Shown here: piece after piece, positions 1-7,035 of the stretch
How the letters are laid out: each line of letters opens with the position of its first letter
Numbering within the stretch: position 1 is the first letter of the stretch
Assembly (NCBI GenBank): GCA_046153695.1
Contig: JBJXEZ010000107.1
Coordinates: 1 to 14,072, forward strand
Length of the DNA stretch: 14,072 nucleotides
Source: M3007 sp046153695
GTDB lineage: Bacteria > Bacteroidota > Bacteroidia > Chitinophagales > Saprospiraceae
Direction: 5' to 3'
Translations under genes and position numbers: made by a program
Notes under the pieces: model-generated
Databases searched by the model: none
Told to the model about the DNA's origin: nothing
What the model saw: the letters and a program-made list of their open reading frames with translations, nothing else

Positions 1-15
1 TTAAGTTAAAATTTG

Positions 16-38
16 TTAACCAGTTAAGCCCTGGTTAA
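16..38. repeat. 8-bp perfect inverted repeat at the left edge
   Basis: TTAACCAG at 16-23 is answered by CTGGTTAA at 31-38 across a 7-base spacer. No T-run follows on either strand, so it is a weak terminator candidate. It could equally be an operator for the gene starting at 93 or the 3' hairpin of a gene outside the window. The left arm is part of a TTAAC-rich stretch (1-20) whose reverse complement resembles the motif at 1240 and 1325. Confidence 0.4.
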
Positions 39-43
39 GGTCG

Positions 44-73
44 TTGCCAATATCAAAATCGCCTGTTCCTTTG
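44..73 (+). promoter_or_regulatory. Candidate Bacteroidota-type promoter for the 93-434 gene
   Basis: TTG at 44-46 and TTCCTTTG at 66-73 are separated by 19 bp. This matches the phylum's -33 TTG / -7 TAnnTTTG arrangement with one mismatch, T for A at the second position of the -7 box. The distance to the ATG at 93 leaves a short leader, as expected. Confidence 0.45.
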
Positions 74-92
74 CTCCAAAATTCACTTTGCT

Positions 93-434
93 ATGAAAAA
101 AGTCATTCTTGTTTTCCTGTTTTTGGCCAACGGCCTGATCCTGTCTGCACAACTGTATGTCGAAGGCGTACCACTTGATGCGACCAACACCAGCGCCTAC
201 CTCGAGGCCACACCGCTTCGCCGCAACGACGGAACGTATCATTTCAAGATCGACTACGGCCAAAAGGCCAAGCCGGATGTCAAACCCGGCGAGTGCCTGA
301 CCGATGCCAAATCTCGTCGTTATGAATTCCGAAGCGCCGTGGACGGCCTCAACTTCCTCTACGAAAATGGTTGGGAAGTAACTGTGGTGTACAATGTGGA
401 GGATATTCGGCGCTACCTCCTTAAACGGCGGTAG
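93..434 (+). CDS. Small secreted protein of unknown function
   Basis: The 113-residue product begins MKKVILVFLFLANGLILSAQ, a clear Sec signal peptide with a lysine n-region, hydrophobic core and a likely SA|Q cleavage near residue 19. The mature part of about 94 residues is soluble and mixed in charge. It has one cysteine (GECLTD) and a basic C-terminus (RRYLLKRR), and no transmembrane segment or sorting domain. I do not recognise a family. The ATG at 93 is chosen because it gives a complete signal peptide directly downstream of a promoter-like box. It stops with TAG at 432-434 and is followed by a hairpin, so it is probably a single-gene transcript. The product is most likely periplasmic. 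I am confident it is a gene; the function is open. Confidence 0.8.
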   Translation: MKKVILVFLFLANGLILSAQLYVEGVPLDATNTSAYLEATPLRRNDGTYHFKIDYGQKAKPDVKPGECLTDAKSRRYEFRSAVDGLNFLYENGWEVTVVYNVEDIRRYLLKRR

Positions 435-440
435 CAAAAG

Positions 441-472
441 CGTCGGAAGGGCCAGGTCCGGCTCTTCCGACG
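441..472. terminator. 13-bp hairpin downstream of the first gene
   Basis: CGTCGGAAG (441-449) pairs perfectly with CTTCCGACG (464-472), and the inner bases 450-453 and 460-463 extend the stem to about 13 bp, including one G-U pair, with a 6-base loop. There is no T-run on the + side; on the - side the stem would be followed by CTTTT. It is therefore either an untypical terminator or a 3'-end stabilising hairpin for the 93-434 mRNA. Confidence 0.5.
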
Positions 473-501
473 TCCCCGTATGAAACACTTTTTGCATTCC
501 T

Positions 502-532
502 TTTGGACAAACAGAGAAAATACAGACCTTTG
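502..532 (+). promoter_or_regulatory. Candidate promoter for the lipoprotein gene
   Basis: TTTG at 502-505 lies 19 bp upstream of GACCTTTG at 525-532, which matches TAnnTTTG except for G at the first position. The box sits 44 bp before the ATG at 577. Spacing and position fit the Bacteroidota sigma factor consensus. Confidence 0.5.
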
Positions 533-576
533 CGCTCCCAAAAACAAAACCTGTTTTTCTCTAAAGAAAGGACGTC

Positions 577-1230
577 ATGACTAAAATTTTCACGCTCTTT
601 ATTCCGGCCTTAGTTGGCACCTTATTGGTCGCCGCCTGCAAAAACGCCGCTCCTGCGGACCCAAAAAAAGCCGATTTCACATACCCGTATGAAAAACCTG
701 ACTCAATCGTCGGTTTTGAGGGTTGCCTAACAGCTGGCTTCTCGGCAAAGTCCGCTGAAAAACGCGAGTTTCGATACCAAGACTACCTGTTTGTTGTGAC
801 CGACCGAAAAGATCAACCGGGCGAACAAATCGGTATCGTGTTCAATTCCGACACCTCGCGTCGGCTCGACATACCGGCTACGGAAGAGTCCTATTTCAAG
901 GGAGTAGCGAACAACCACTTTTTCATGGACCGTGGTACAGGCCCTGGCGTTCGTGAATTGGTGTTTTACCGTTTTCAGGCTGGCGAGGTCTATTTGGTGC
1001 ATCGACACAGCTACTACCCCGAGCCAGCGCCCTTTGTTTCCTCTAACGGCGGGTTGTGGTTTTACGCTCCTATTGAAGAAAAAGACATGGTAAAAACACC
1101 CGATTGCCCCGACCGGGGCAAATGGCTCAAGGATGGCATCCAGGTTGGCTACGGTCAACGGGTCATTTACAACCTGAACGAACGTATGCTGACCCGCAAG
1201 TCGGAATACGTTTGCGTTCCGCTGCAGTAA
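577..1230 (+). CDS. Lipoprotein of unknown function
   Basis: The 217-residue product starts with a type II signal peptide, and its lipobox L-V-A-A-C puts the lipidated cysteine at residue 21. The residues after the Cys (KNAAPADPKK) do not form the acidic export signal seen on surface lipoproteins of some Bacteroidota, so a periplasm-facing anchor is the more likely location. The mature domain of about 195 residues is rich in aromatic residues and beta-strand-like segments. It has three further cysteines (in FEGCLTAG, TPDCPDRG and YVCVPLQ), which could pair in the oxidising periplasm. I recognise no domain. It has its own promoter-like box upstream and a rho-independent terminator 29 bp after its TAA, so it appears monocistronic. 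Start at ATG 577, preceded by AAAGAAAGGA, is well supported by the signal peptide. Confidence 0.82.
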   Translation: MTKIFTLFIPALVGTLLVAACKNAAPADPKKADFTYPYEKPDSIVGFEGCLTAGFSAKSAEKREFRYQDYLFVVTDRKDQPGEQIGIVFNSDTSRRLDIPATEESYFKGVANNHFFMDRGTGPGVRELVFYRFQAGEVYLVHRHSYYPEPAPFVSSNGGLWFYAPIEEKDMVKTPDCPDRGKWLKDGIQVGYGQRVIYNLNERMLTRKSEYVCVPLQ

Positions 1231-1239
1231 GGAACACGG

Positions 1240-1341
1240 GTTAACAAAATTCAAACACAGCCGCAGGGATACAACGCCCGAGCGGCTTTTTTTGTAAAAA
1301 AACGCGCTATTTGGCGACGGGCCTGTTAACAAGATTTAAAC
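1240..1341 (+). repeat. Two copies of a GTTAACAArATTyAAAC motif
   Basis: GTTAACAAAATTCAAAC at 1240-1256 and GTTAACAAGATTTAAAC at 1325-1341 agree at 15 of 17 positions and are 85 bp apart. A diverged version lies on the other strand at 1-20. Both copies are in non-coding DNA, one before and one after the terminator at 1259-1293. The function is unknown; a regulator binding site is possible. Confidence 0.45.
1259..1293 (+). terminator. Rho-independent terminator of the lipoprotein gene
   Basis: AGCCGC (1259-1264) pairs with GCGGCT (1282-1287), with an inner GGG/CCC pairing (1266-1268 with 1277-1279), and seven T follow at 1287-1293. It sits 29 bp after the stop codon of the lipoprotein gene. 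Confidence 0.8.
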
Positions 1342-1478
1342 GGACAACAAATCGTCACCAGCGTGCACCGCCTTGGTGTGACTCTTGCTGCAAGGGGCGT
1401 ATAAACGTTGTCTTTGCAGATGAGCAGAGGCAGGCAATACAAAAAGGAAGATTGTTTTCATTTGGTTTTTGGGGTTTT
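1294..1478. other. Non-coding interval between two terminators
   Basis: This is the core of a 428-bp gene-free stretch (1231-1658). Short open frames cross it, but none has a signal peptide, convincing composition or neighbour support. It holds the second GTTAACAArATTyAAAC copy (1325-1341) and a promoter-like pair, TTG 1385-1387 and TGTCTTTG 1409-1416 with 21 bp spacing. A transcript from there would end at the terminator at 1479-1513, giving about 90 nt. That would fit a small RNA, but no known RNA family was recognised. Confidence 0.4.
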
Positions 1479-1513
1479 GCCGCTGACACGCAACGTGCTC
1501 AGCGGCTTTTTTT
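1479..1513 (+). terminator. Strong rho-independent terminator with no gene in front
   Basis: GCCGCTGA (1479-1486) pairs with TCAGCGGC (1499-1506), inner CACG/CGTG pairs (1487-1490 with 1494-1497) extend the stem past a single bulged C, and seven T follow at 1507-1513. No convincing coding sequence lies between this and the previous terminator, so it may end an untranslated transcript or act as a back-up terminator. Confidence 0.8.
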
Positions 1514-1616
1514 CATTGAAAAACCGGCCTGGCATTCGCCAAATCATGACAAGTCAGGGTATTGACGCTTCGGTTTTCGGGATAATTACCGAGATTTGGG
1601 CGGTTCACCGTTCTTT

Positions 1617-1635
1617 AAGTGCCTCGGCACTTTTT
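1617..1635 (+). terminator. Small hairpin with T-run in the leader of the PQQ gene
   Basis: AAGTGC (1617-1622) and GCACTT (1627-1632) flank a CTCG tetraloop, and the right arm runs into five T (1631-1635). It ends 23 bp before the ATG at 1659. It could be a weak terminator or attenuator, or simply a leader hairpin; the stem is only 6 bp. Confidence 0.3.
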
Positions 1636-1658
1636 ATACCTGTTTGTTTATCACCGTT

Positions 1659-3506
1659 ATGCTAAAACAACTTGCCTTCCTGCCACTGCTGCTGTTCGTA
1701 GCCGCGCTCTCCGCTCAACCCAAGATCGAATTAGTTTCTTATGCCACAGGCTTTAACCGCCCGGTGGATATCGCACATTGCGGCGATGCCCGCCTGTTCA
1801 TCGTTGAACAGCGCGGCTATATTTGGGTACTTGACAGTGCCGGCACCCGCCTGCCCACGCCTTTTTTGAACATTGACCCCCGCGTTCGCTCTACAGGAAA
1901 CGAACAAGGCCTGCTCGGCCTGGCCTTTCCGCCCGATTTTGCCCAAACGGGCGTTTTTTACCTGAACTACACCCGCGAAACGGACGGCGATACCCGTGTT
2001 TCGCGATTTTCATTGCTGCCTGGAAACCCGAACGAGGCTGACCCAAACAGCGAGGAAATTCTGCTGGAAGTAAACCAACCGTACACCAATCACAACGGCG
2101 GGTGCATAAAATTCGGCCCCGACGGCTACCTGTACGTCTCGATTGGCGACGGCGGCTCTGGCGGTGACCCGCAAAATTACGGGCAGACCAAAAACTCTCT
2201 GCTTGGCAAAATCCTCCGCTTGGATGTGAACAGCACGTCGCCCGGCCTGCTGTACGCCATTCCGCCTGACAATCCGTTTGTGGGCGACGCGTCCTTTTCG
2301 CCCGAAATTTGGTCATGGGGCCTGCGCAACCCGTGGCGAATCTCCTTCGACCGCCAAACCGGCGACATGTGGATCGGCGACGTGGGCCAGGTCAATCGCG
2401 AAGAAATTGATTTCGAACCTGCCGGAGTAGGCGGGCGCAACTACGGCTGGCGCTGTTATGAGGGCACCGCCCCCTACAACACAAACAACTGCCAACCCAG
2501 TTCGTCGTATATCGGCCCGGTATTCGAGTACGCCAATCCCGGCCTGGGCCGCTCCGTTACGGGCGGGTTCATTTACCGGGGCACCCAGTATGCTGATCTG
2601 CAGGGCTACTACTTGTTTTCCGACTATGTCAGCGGGCGCTGGTGGGCTACTCGCCAGGATACGGGCGGAATATTCTCCACGGCGCTTATCGGCCAGTTTG
2701 CCGCCAACCAGTACAGCACCTATGGCGAGGATCGCGCTGGCGAAATGTATGTCGCGGCCCTCGCACAGGGCGCTATTTACAAAGTGAAAGAACTGTGCTC
2801 GGCCTTTCAGGTCTCGTCTGCGGTGATACATGCCTCCTGCCCTGATGTGCCCGATGGTACTATTGACCTCAACCTGAACGGTGGGCTGGCACCATACACC
2901 CTGCTTTGGAACAACGGCAAAACGGATTCACTTTTACTGAACCTTGCGGCTGGCAGTTACTCCGTGTTGGCCACCGATGCCCGGGGCTGCACACGCCGCG
3001 ACACCATCGAGGTCGGTATTGCCGAAGTGCCGCCGCCGGGCCTCGCGCTCGTGTTCGGCAATGGCACCCTCGGCATTTCGGATGGCACTTGGGCCAGTTA
3101 CCAGTGGCTGCTGAACGGTGGGCCCATTTCGGGAGCAACCAATCCCACGTTCGTACCCGCGCAGGACGGTTTTTACGAGTGTATCCTCGTTTCGACGGGC
3201 GGCTGTACCTACAAACCCGGTTTGATGGTGACAGTCGTTTCGACCCTGCTGCCCGCCTCGGTGACCAATTTTTCGCTGGCACCAAACCCGACTTCCAGCG
3301 CCGTCCGAGTGCTAATGGAACTCACACAAAGTGAACGAATCAGCGTGGCGGTTTTGGATGCTGGCCAAACCCGTGTTTTTTCAAAACAACTGCACGGGCA
3401 GCGAATGGAAGAAGAAATTGATCTGGGATACTTACCAGCCGGGACGTACTATTTGGTGGTAGAAATGGCGAGCGGCGGTTTCGTGCGGCCTTTTGTACGC
3501 AAGTAA
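1659..3506 (+). CDS. Secreted PQQ-dependent sugar dehydrogenase-like protein with T9SS sorting domain
   Basis: The 615-residue product has a signal peptide (MLKQLAFLPLLLFVAALSAQ, cleaved near residue 19). A six-bladed glucose/sorbosone dehydrogenase propeller spans about 20-378. It carries the N-H-N-G-G motif with the presumed base His145, the GDGG segment and L-R-N-P-W-R with Arg223, positions that in soluble quinoprotein glucose dehydrogenases contact PQQ. Next come a SprB-like repeat (about 380-455, with LAPYTLLWNNG and ATDARGC), an Ig/PKD-like module (about 456-525) and a C-terminal sorting domain (about 534-615, starting FSLAPNPTS and ending FVRPFVRK). It is therefore expected to cross the outer membrane by T9SS and oxidise a sugar or aldose-like substrate at the surface or outside. 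The substrate cannot be read from sequence. An in-frame start at 1596 exists, but the ATG at 1659 gives the clean signal peptide. No terminator separates it from the next gene. Confidence 0.9.
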   Translation: MLKQLAFLPLLLFVAALSAQPKIELVSYATGFNRPVDIAHCGDARLFIVEQRGYIWVLDSAGTRLPTPFLNIDPRVRSTGNEQGLLGLAFPPDFAQTGVFYLNYTRETDGDTRVSRFSLLPGNPNEADPNSEEILLEVNQPYTNHNGGCIKFGPDGYLYVSIGDGGSGGDPQNYGQTKNSLLGKILRLDVNSTSPGLLYAIPPDNPFVGDASFSPEIWSWGLRNPWRISFDRQTGDMWIGDVGQVNREEIDFEPAGVGGRNYGWRCYEGTAPYNTNNCQPSSSYIGPVFEYANPGLGRSVTGGFIYRGTQYADLQGYYLFSDYVSGRWWATRQDTGGIFSTALIGQFAANQYSTYGEDRAGEMYVAALAQGAIYKVKELCSAFQVSSAVIHASCPDVPDGTIDLNLNGGLAPYTLLWNNGKTDSLLLNLAAGSYSVLATDARGCTRRDTIEVGIAEVPPPGLALVFGNGTLGISDGTWASYQWLLNGGPISGATNPTFVPAQDGFYECILVSTGGCTYKPGLMVTVVSTLLPASVTNFSLAPNPTSSAVRVLMELTQSERISVAVLDAGQTRVFSKQLHGQRMEEEIDLGYLPAGTYYLVVEMASGGFVRPFVRK

Positions 3507-3507
3507 G

Positions 3508-3538
3508 TTGAACGTCTCGTAGTGGTGGCATACTTTTG
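3508..3538 (+). promoter_or_regulatory. Bacteroidota consensus promoter for the 3585 gene
   Basis: TTG at 3508-3510, one base after the TAA of the preceding gene, and a perfect TAnnTTTG box (TACTTTTG, 3531-3538) are 20 bp apart. The ATG at 3585 is 46 bp downstream. This is the best complete promoter match in the window. Confidence 0.65.
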
Positions 3539-3584
3539 TGCTCGAAACTTACCATTCTTTACAACATACAAACAAAACTATTTT

Positions 3585-3941
3585 ATGCAAAAATTGCTTT
3601 TCCTGCTCGCCTTTGTCTGCTTGAGCGCCGCTTCAATAAGCGCTCAGAACGCGACTAAAGTGGAAGTCTATTTCCAACAGTACCACACAAAAGATATGCT
3701 GATGAACATCAAGGCTGAAATGGCTTCCATGAACGTCGCGCTGGAATACACCCACATGGCATTTGATAACACGGGCCACCTGACCGAACTGAGCTTCAAT
3801 GTTGATTTCAAAGACGGCTTCAAAGGCGAAGCCAGTTCCGTGAGCATACCCAAAGGCGCTGTTTTTGGCTTCGTCCGCGACTACCGCAAAGGCGCTGAAG
3901 TGGCATTCCAGGCTGGCAATTTGCTGGAGAAGGATAAATAA
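3585..3941 (+). CDS. Small secreted protein of unknown function
   Basis: The 118-residue product starts MQKLLFLLAFVCLSAASISAQ, a good Sec signal peptide. The mature part of about 98 residues alternates predicted strands and helices and contains an F-x-V-D-F-K-D-G-F-K-G stretch. This resembles small periplasmic modules that Bacteroidota sometimes append to BlaR1/M56-type proteins, but that likeness is from memory and weak. It has no cysteine after the signal, no lipobox and no sorting domain, so it is probably periplasmic. The ATG at 3585 is preferred over an in-frame start at 3522 because the upstream start falls inside the promoter and would bury the signal peptide. It has its own consensus promoter, and a strong terminator follows 35 bp after the stop, so it can be expressed alone despite being only 78 bp from the PQQ gene. 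Confidence 0.82.
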   Translation: MQKLLFLLAFVCLSAASISAQNATKVEVYFQQYHTKDMLMNIKAEMASMNVALEYTHMAFDNTGHLTELSFNVDFKDGFKGEASSVSIPKGAVFGFVRDYRKGAEVAFQAGNLLEKDK

Positions 3942-3976
3942 ATAGTACCCTAAGACCTTGGAAGGGCGATTTTACG

Positions 3977-4019
3977 CATGAGCCATTCCCCGTTGTCGGG
4001 AATGGCTCATGTTTTTTTT
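3977..4019 (+). terminator. Very strong rho-independent terminator
   Basis: A perfect 14-bp stem, CATGAGCCATTCCC (3977-3990) with GGGAATGGCTCATG (3998-4011), closes a 7-base loop and is followed directly by eight T (4012-4019). It ends the 3585-3941 transcript and any read-through from the PQQ gene. Confidence 0.93.
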
Positions 4020-4362
4020 GCCGAAGGCTAATCATTTAATTTTTGGAATGCAGACTTACCATGCCTTCCCACCTGCATACCAAACAACGTCAAGCAATCT
4101 TCTTTGCTCGCACTTCAGTATCAGGCCACTTGGCCTGCCTTTTTCGCTCCAATCCTGTTCCCGCTTTTCTGTTTTGTGACCTTGGGCACCAGTACCGTCC
4201 CAAGCCTGTTTTGCGCCCGACTTGAACTGGGCGCGATTATATTTCATTGTAATCTTCACCTCCCTTATTCCCCTTTCGCTGTCTTCGGAAATGTGCATTT
4301 CCGCCTCTCCCTGTGTGGGGAAACGGGTGCGGCCATTTTCCAACCGGTATTTATTCTTAAAC
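4020..4362. other. Hairpin-rich non-coding interval before the T9SS gene
   Basis: These 343 bp contain no convincing gene. They hold three inverted repeats. The first is CAGGCC (4122-4127) with GGCCTG (4132-4137), followed by five T at 4140-4144, so terminator-like. The second is GCGCCC (4213-4218) with GGGCGC (4229-4234). The third is CGGAAATG (4286-4293) with CATTTCCG (4296-4303). A promoter-like AATTTTTG (4038-4045) with TTTG at 4017-4020 could start a transcript that either ends at 4144 as a short RNA or continues as a structured leader of about 310 nt for the gene at 4363. Which of these applies is inference. Confidence 0.4.
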
Positions 4363-4551
4363 ATGAAGACTTCATTGACATCCTCTGCCATTTCATTTTT
4401 ACTCGCACTCGTTGTTGTTGTTTCGGGCTTCGCCCAAAAAACCGGTGATTTGCACGTTGTACCGAAGGCAACTACCCGTATTTCCCCTGCGGGAAACACT
4501 GCCAGCGGCCCACAATTTGCCCTTATGGCCCCGCCAGCCGCTGACCTTGAC

Positions 4552-4554
4552 TAG
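4552..4554 (+). other. In-frame amber codon splitting the T9SS gene
   Basis: The codons read GAC-TAG-TAC; a single C-to-T change from CAG (Gln) would produce it. Neighbouring genes end in TAG (432-434, 13024-13026 and the - strand stop at 13114-13116), so TAG is a normal stop here and reassignment is unlikely. Confidence 0.85.
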
Positions 4555-5718
4555 TACCGAAACGGGCCGTTCAACAACCCTGACACGTCCTGTATAAACT
4601 GGGTAAATGGTAACGTGGGCTCACAAAATTCCCACTACCTCGAAGGTTTGTCCGTACCATATCGCTGCGTCATGACCAACCTGCCACTGAACACTCCAAT
4701 CACCATCACGCTGGGTTATGATGTAAAAAACAGCGGTAAACATGCGCTGGATTACCTCACTTTTTATCACCGCTTAAACCCGCACGACGTATTTTGCACG
4801 GCCAACCACCAGGCATCAGAATGCGTCACACCCGCTACCGGGACTTTTGCTACCTATCCGATACCCGTTCCGTCTTCAGCAGGTTCACCAAAACCTGGCA
4901 TGCCAACGAACAGTTTCAATGCATTGCCGTCGGGCGAGCGGCTCATGCGGCTATACGGCGGCATTATCGACACCATTTACTATGTTTCACAAGGCAACTT
5001 GAACATCAGCCAGTCCGAAACGACCATAAACGTGGTTTTTCGGGCTACTACACCTGATGTTGTTCTTGCCTGGGGCGGGCATATTGCCACCCAAGCCGAT
5101 TGGGGAGCGGGCAACGCAGCCGGTGGCATCAGCGGGTCGCCTTACCACATGCGCCTCGTCGGCTGGAGCCTCAGCAATTTGGGCAGCCAGGATCGCTCGC
5201 TCAGCTCGGGTGCAGTGGCGCCGGTTTGCGACATCACCGGACCCGATACCCTTTGCGCTGGCGCAAACGCCCAATTCTGCATACCTAACCAATCGGATAT
5301 TACTTACAGCTGGTCGGTAGTGAGCAGCAATGCCACGATTTCAGGCTCCAGCTCCGGCAATTGCGTTAGCATTCTGGCTGGTACGCAAAACTTTACGCTG
5401 CAAGTTTCACTTACCTCGAACAACGGATTGTGCAGCACCTGCACCTACAACGTGGTCGTTCTCGGCTCAGGTACCTGTTCCATTAACGGGCCAAGCCAAA
5501 TTTGCCCAGGTGCTTCCACGCAACATTGCGCACCCGCTGGAGCCGGTTCCTATTCATGGTCAATTTCTGGCGCTGGAAAAATCATCGGCGCTATCGACGG
5601 GCCATGCGTCACGGTCCAGGCAGATGCTACATGCAACGGCAGCTACACCTTGGCGTTGTTCGTCGGAAATGCTTTTTGTGGCTCAATTTGCTCCAGACTT
5701 GTAGCCGTCAATGATTTG

Positions 5719-6293
5719 ACCAAACCCGCAATCACCTGCCCAGACGGCGTAACCGTTTCCTGTGCAGCCGAAGTGCCCGCAGCCGATGCGGCCAGTGTTT
5801 CGGCCACAGACAACTGCGGCGGAAACCCGATCGTTCAGCACATCGGCGACCAGCCTTCCGGCACTTGCCCGACTACCGTAGCCCGGACCTACGAGGCCGC
5901 TGATGCCTGCGGAAACACCAGCCGCTGCGTGCAGTCCATCCTCGTCGACGACAAAACCAAACCCGCAATCACCTGCCCTGACGGCGTAACCGTTTCATGC
6001 GCAGCCGAAGTGCCCGCCGCCGATGCGGCCAGCGTTTCGGCCACGGACAACTGCGGCGGAAACCCAACCGTGCAACACATCGGCGACCAGCCTTTCGGCA
6101 CTTGCCCGACTACCGTGGCCCGGACTTACGAGGCCACTGATGCCTGCGGAAACACCAGTCGCTGCGTGCAGTCCATCCTCGTGGACGACAAAACCAAACC
6201 CGCAATCACCTGCCCTGACGGTGTAACCGTTTCCTGCGCATCTGAAGTGCCCGCCGCCAACCCAGCCGGCGTTTCAGCCACGGACAACTGCGG
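5719..6293 (+). repeat. Tandem 237-bp repeat coding HYR-like domains, 2.4 copies
   Basis: Copies begin at 5719, 5956 and 6193, exactly 237 bp (79 codons) apart; the third stops matching at about 6293. Copies 1 and 2 are nearly identical in DNA, with only three visible amino acid differences (I/T, S/F, A/T). Each unit has TKPAITCPDGVTVSC, ATDNCGG and DACGN motifs typical of cysteine-bearing HYR-like modules. The low divergence points to recent duplication or ongoing homogenisation. Confidence 0.92.
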
Positions 6294-7035
6294 GTTTGCT
6301 TTATCTACCCGCCAGTGCATCCTCAATATCCTGCCAGGAGGTGGACCGTCGGTGCCGTTGGACAAAAATTTCGTCTTGTCATGCAGTTCGACGTTGAAAA
6401 ATACTGCTGCTGCTCAGTTGATTGCGCTCCATCTCAATGTGCGCTATAACGCCCATTTCCGCAAAAACGATTTCGGCGCTCTTGTACTTGCCAAGTCTTG
6501 CGCCCTTACATCAGCGCAGGTGACGGCTCTCGGGTTGGGTGCGGACACTGCCAAAGTGCGCGACCTGATCACGTTGGCCAACAAGTTTTTGTCCAGCAAA
6601 TGTACCGGGATTGCTTTCCCCAACGGTTTTGGCGGTATATTGACAGCCGCACTCACCGCTCTGAACGAGTACTGGGACGAATGCCAGGTGGACGTGCCCT
6701 GTACAACGCCTGCCAGTGCTGGGGAAGCAGCTACGGAAGACCGCTCCGAAACAGAACAAACCGTTGACCTTGCCAACGATGGCATAACATTGGCTCCCAA
6801 TCCGGCCATGTCGGTTTTGCAAATTGTGTTTGCCGCTGAAGTGGAAAGCCGTCTGTATCTGCGCGTTTTTGACACAGGAGGCCGGTTGGTCAACGTCCAA
6901 CAAAACGAGGTTGGGACGGGGAAAAACGTTTTAACTCTGGATGTATCCGGGATGGCTTCGGGTGTATACTTTTTGGCCTTGGCCAATGAAAAAATGACGG
7001 TCACGAAGCGCTTTGCAGTGTATCGTGATTGTTTG

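Noticed and set aside
727..1332. 201-codon open frame on the - strand over the lipoprotein gene
   Set aside because: It is antisense to a gene with a clear lipobox, and it reads through the lipoprotein gene's terminator.
1311..1665. Two overlapping + strand open frames of 84-85 codons between terminators
   Set aside because: Both run through the strong terminator at 1479-1513, have no signal peptide or known domain, and have cysteine/phenylalanine-rich composition typical of non-coding DNA.
4056..4499. 147-codon open frame on the - strand opposite the start of the T9SS gene
   Set aside because: It overlaps the signal-peptide region of the + strand gene, contains all three hairpins in its body and has no recognisable domain or start context.
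4552..4554. Reassignment of TAG to an amino acid in this organism
   Set aside because: At least three genes in the window end in TAG at the expected C-terminus, so TAG works as a stop. A gene-specific event is simpler.
5719..6293. CRISPR-like or mobile repeat
   Set aside because: The 237-bp units are in frame, coding and contiguous with no spacers; they are protein-domain repeats.
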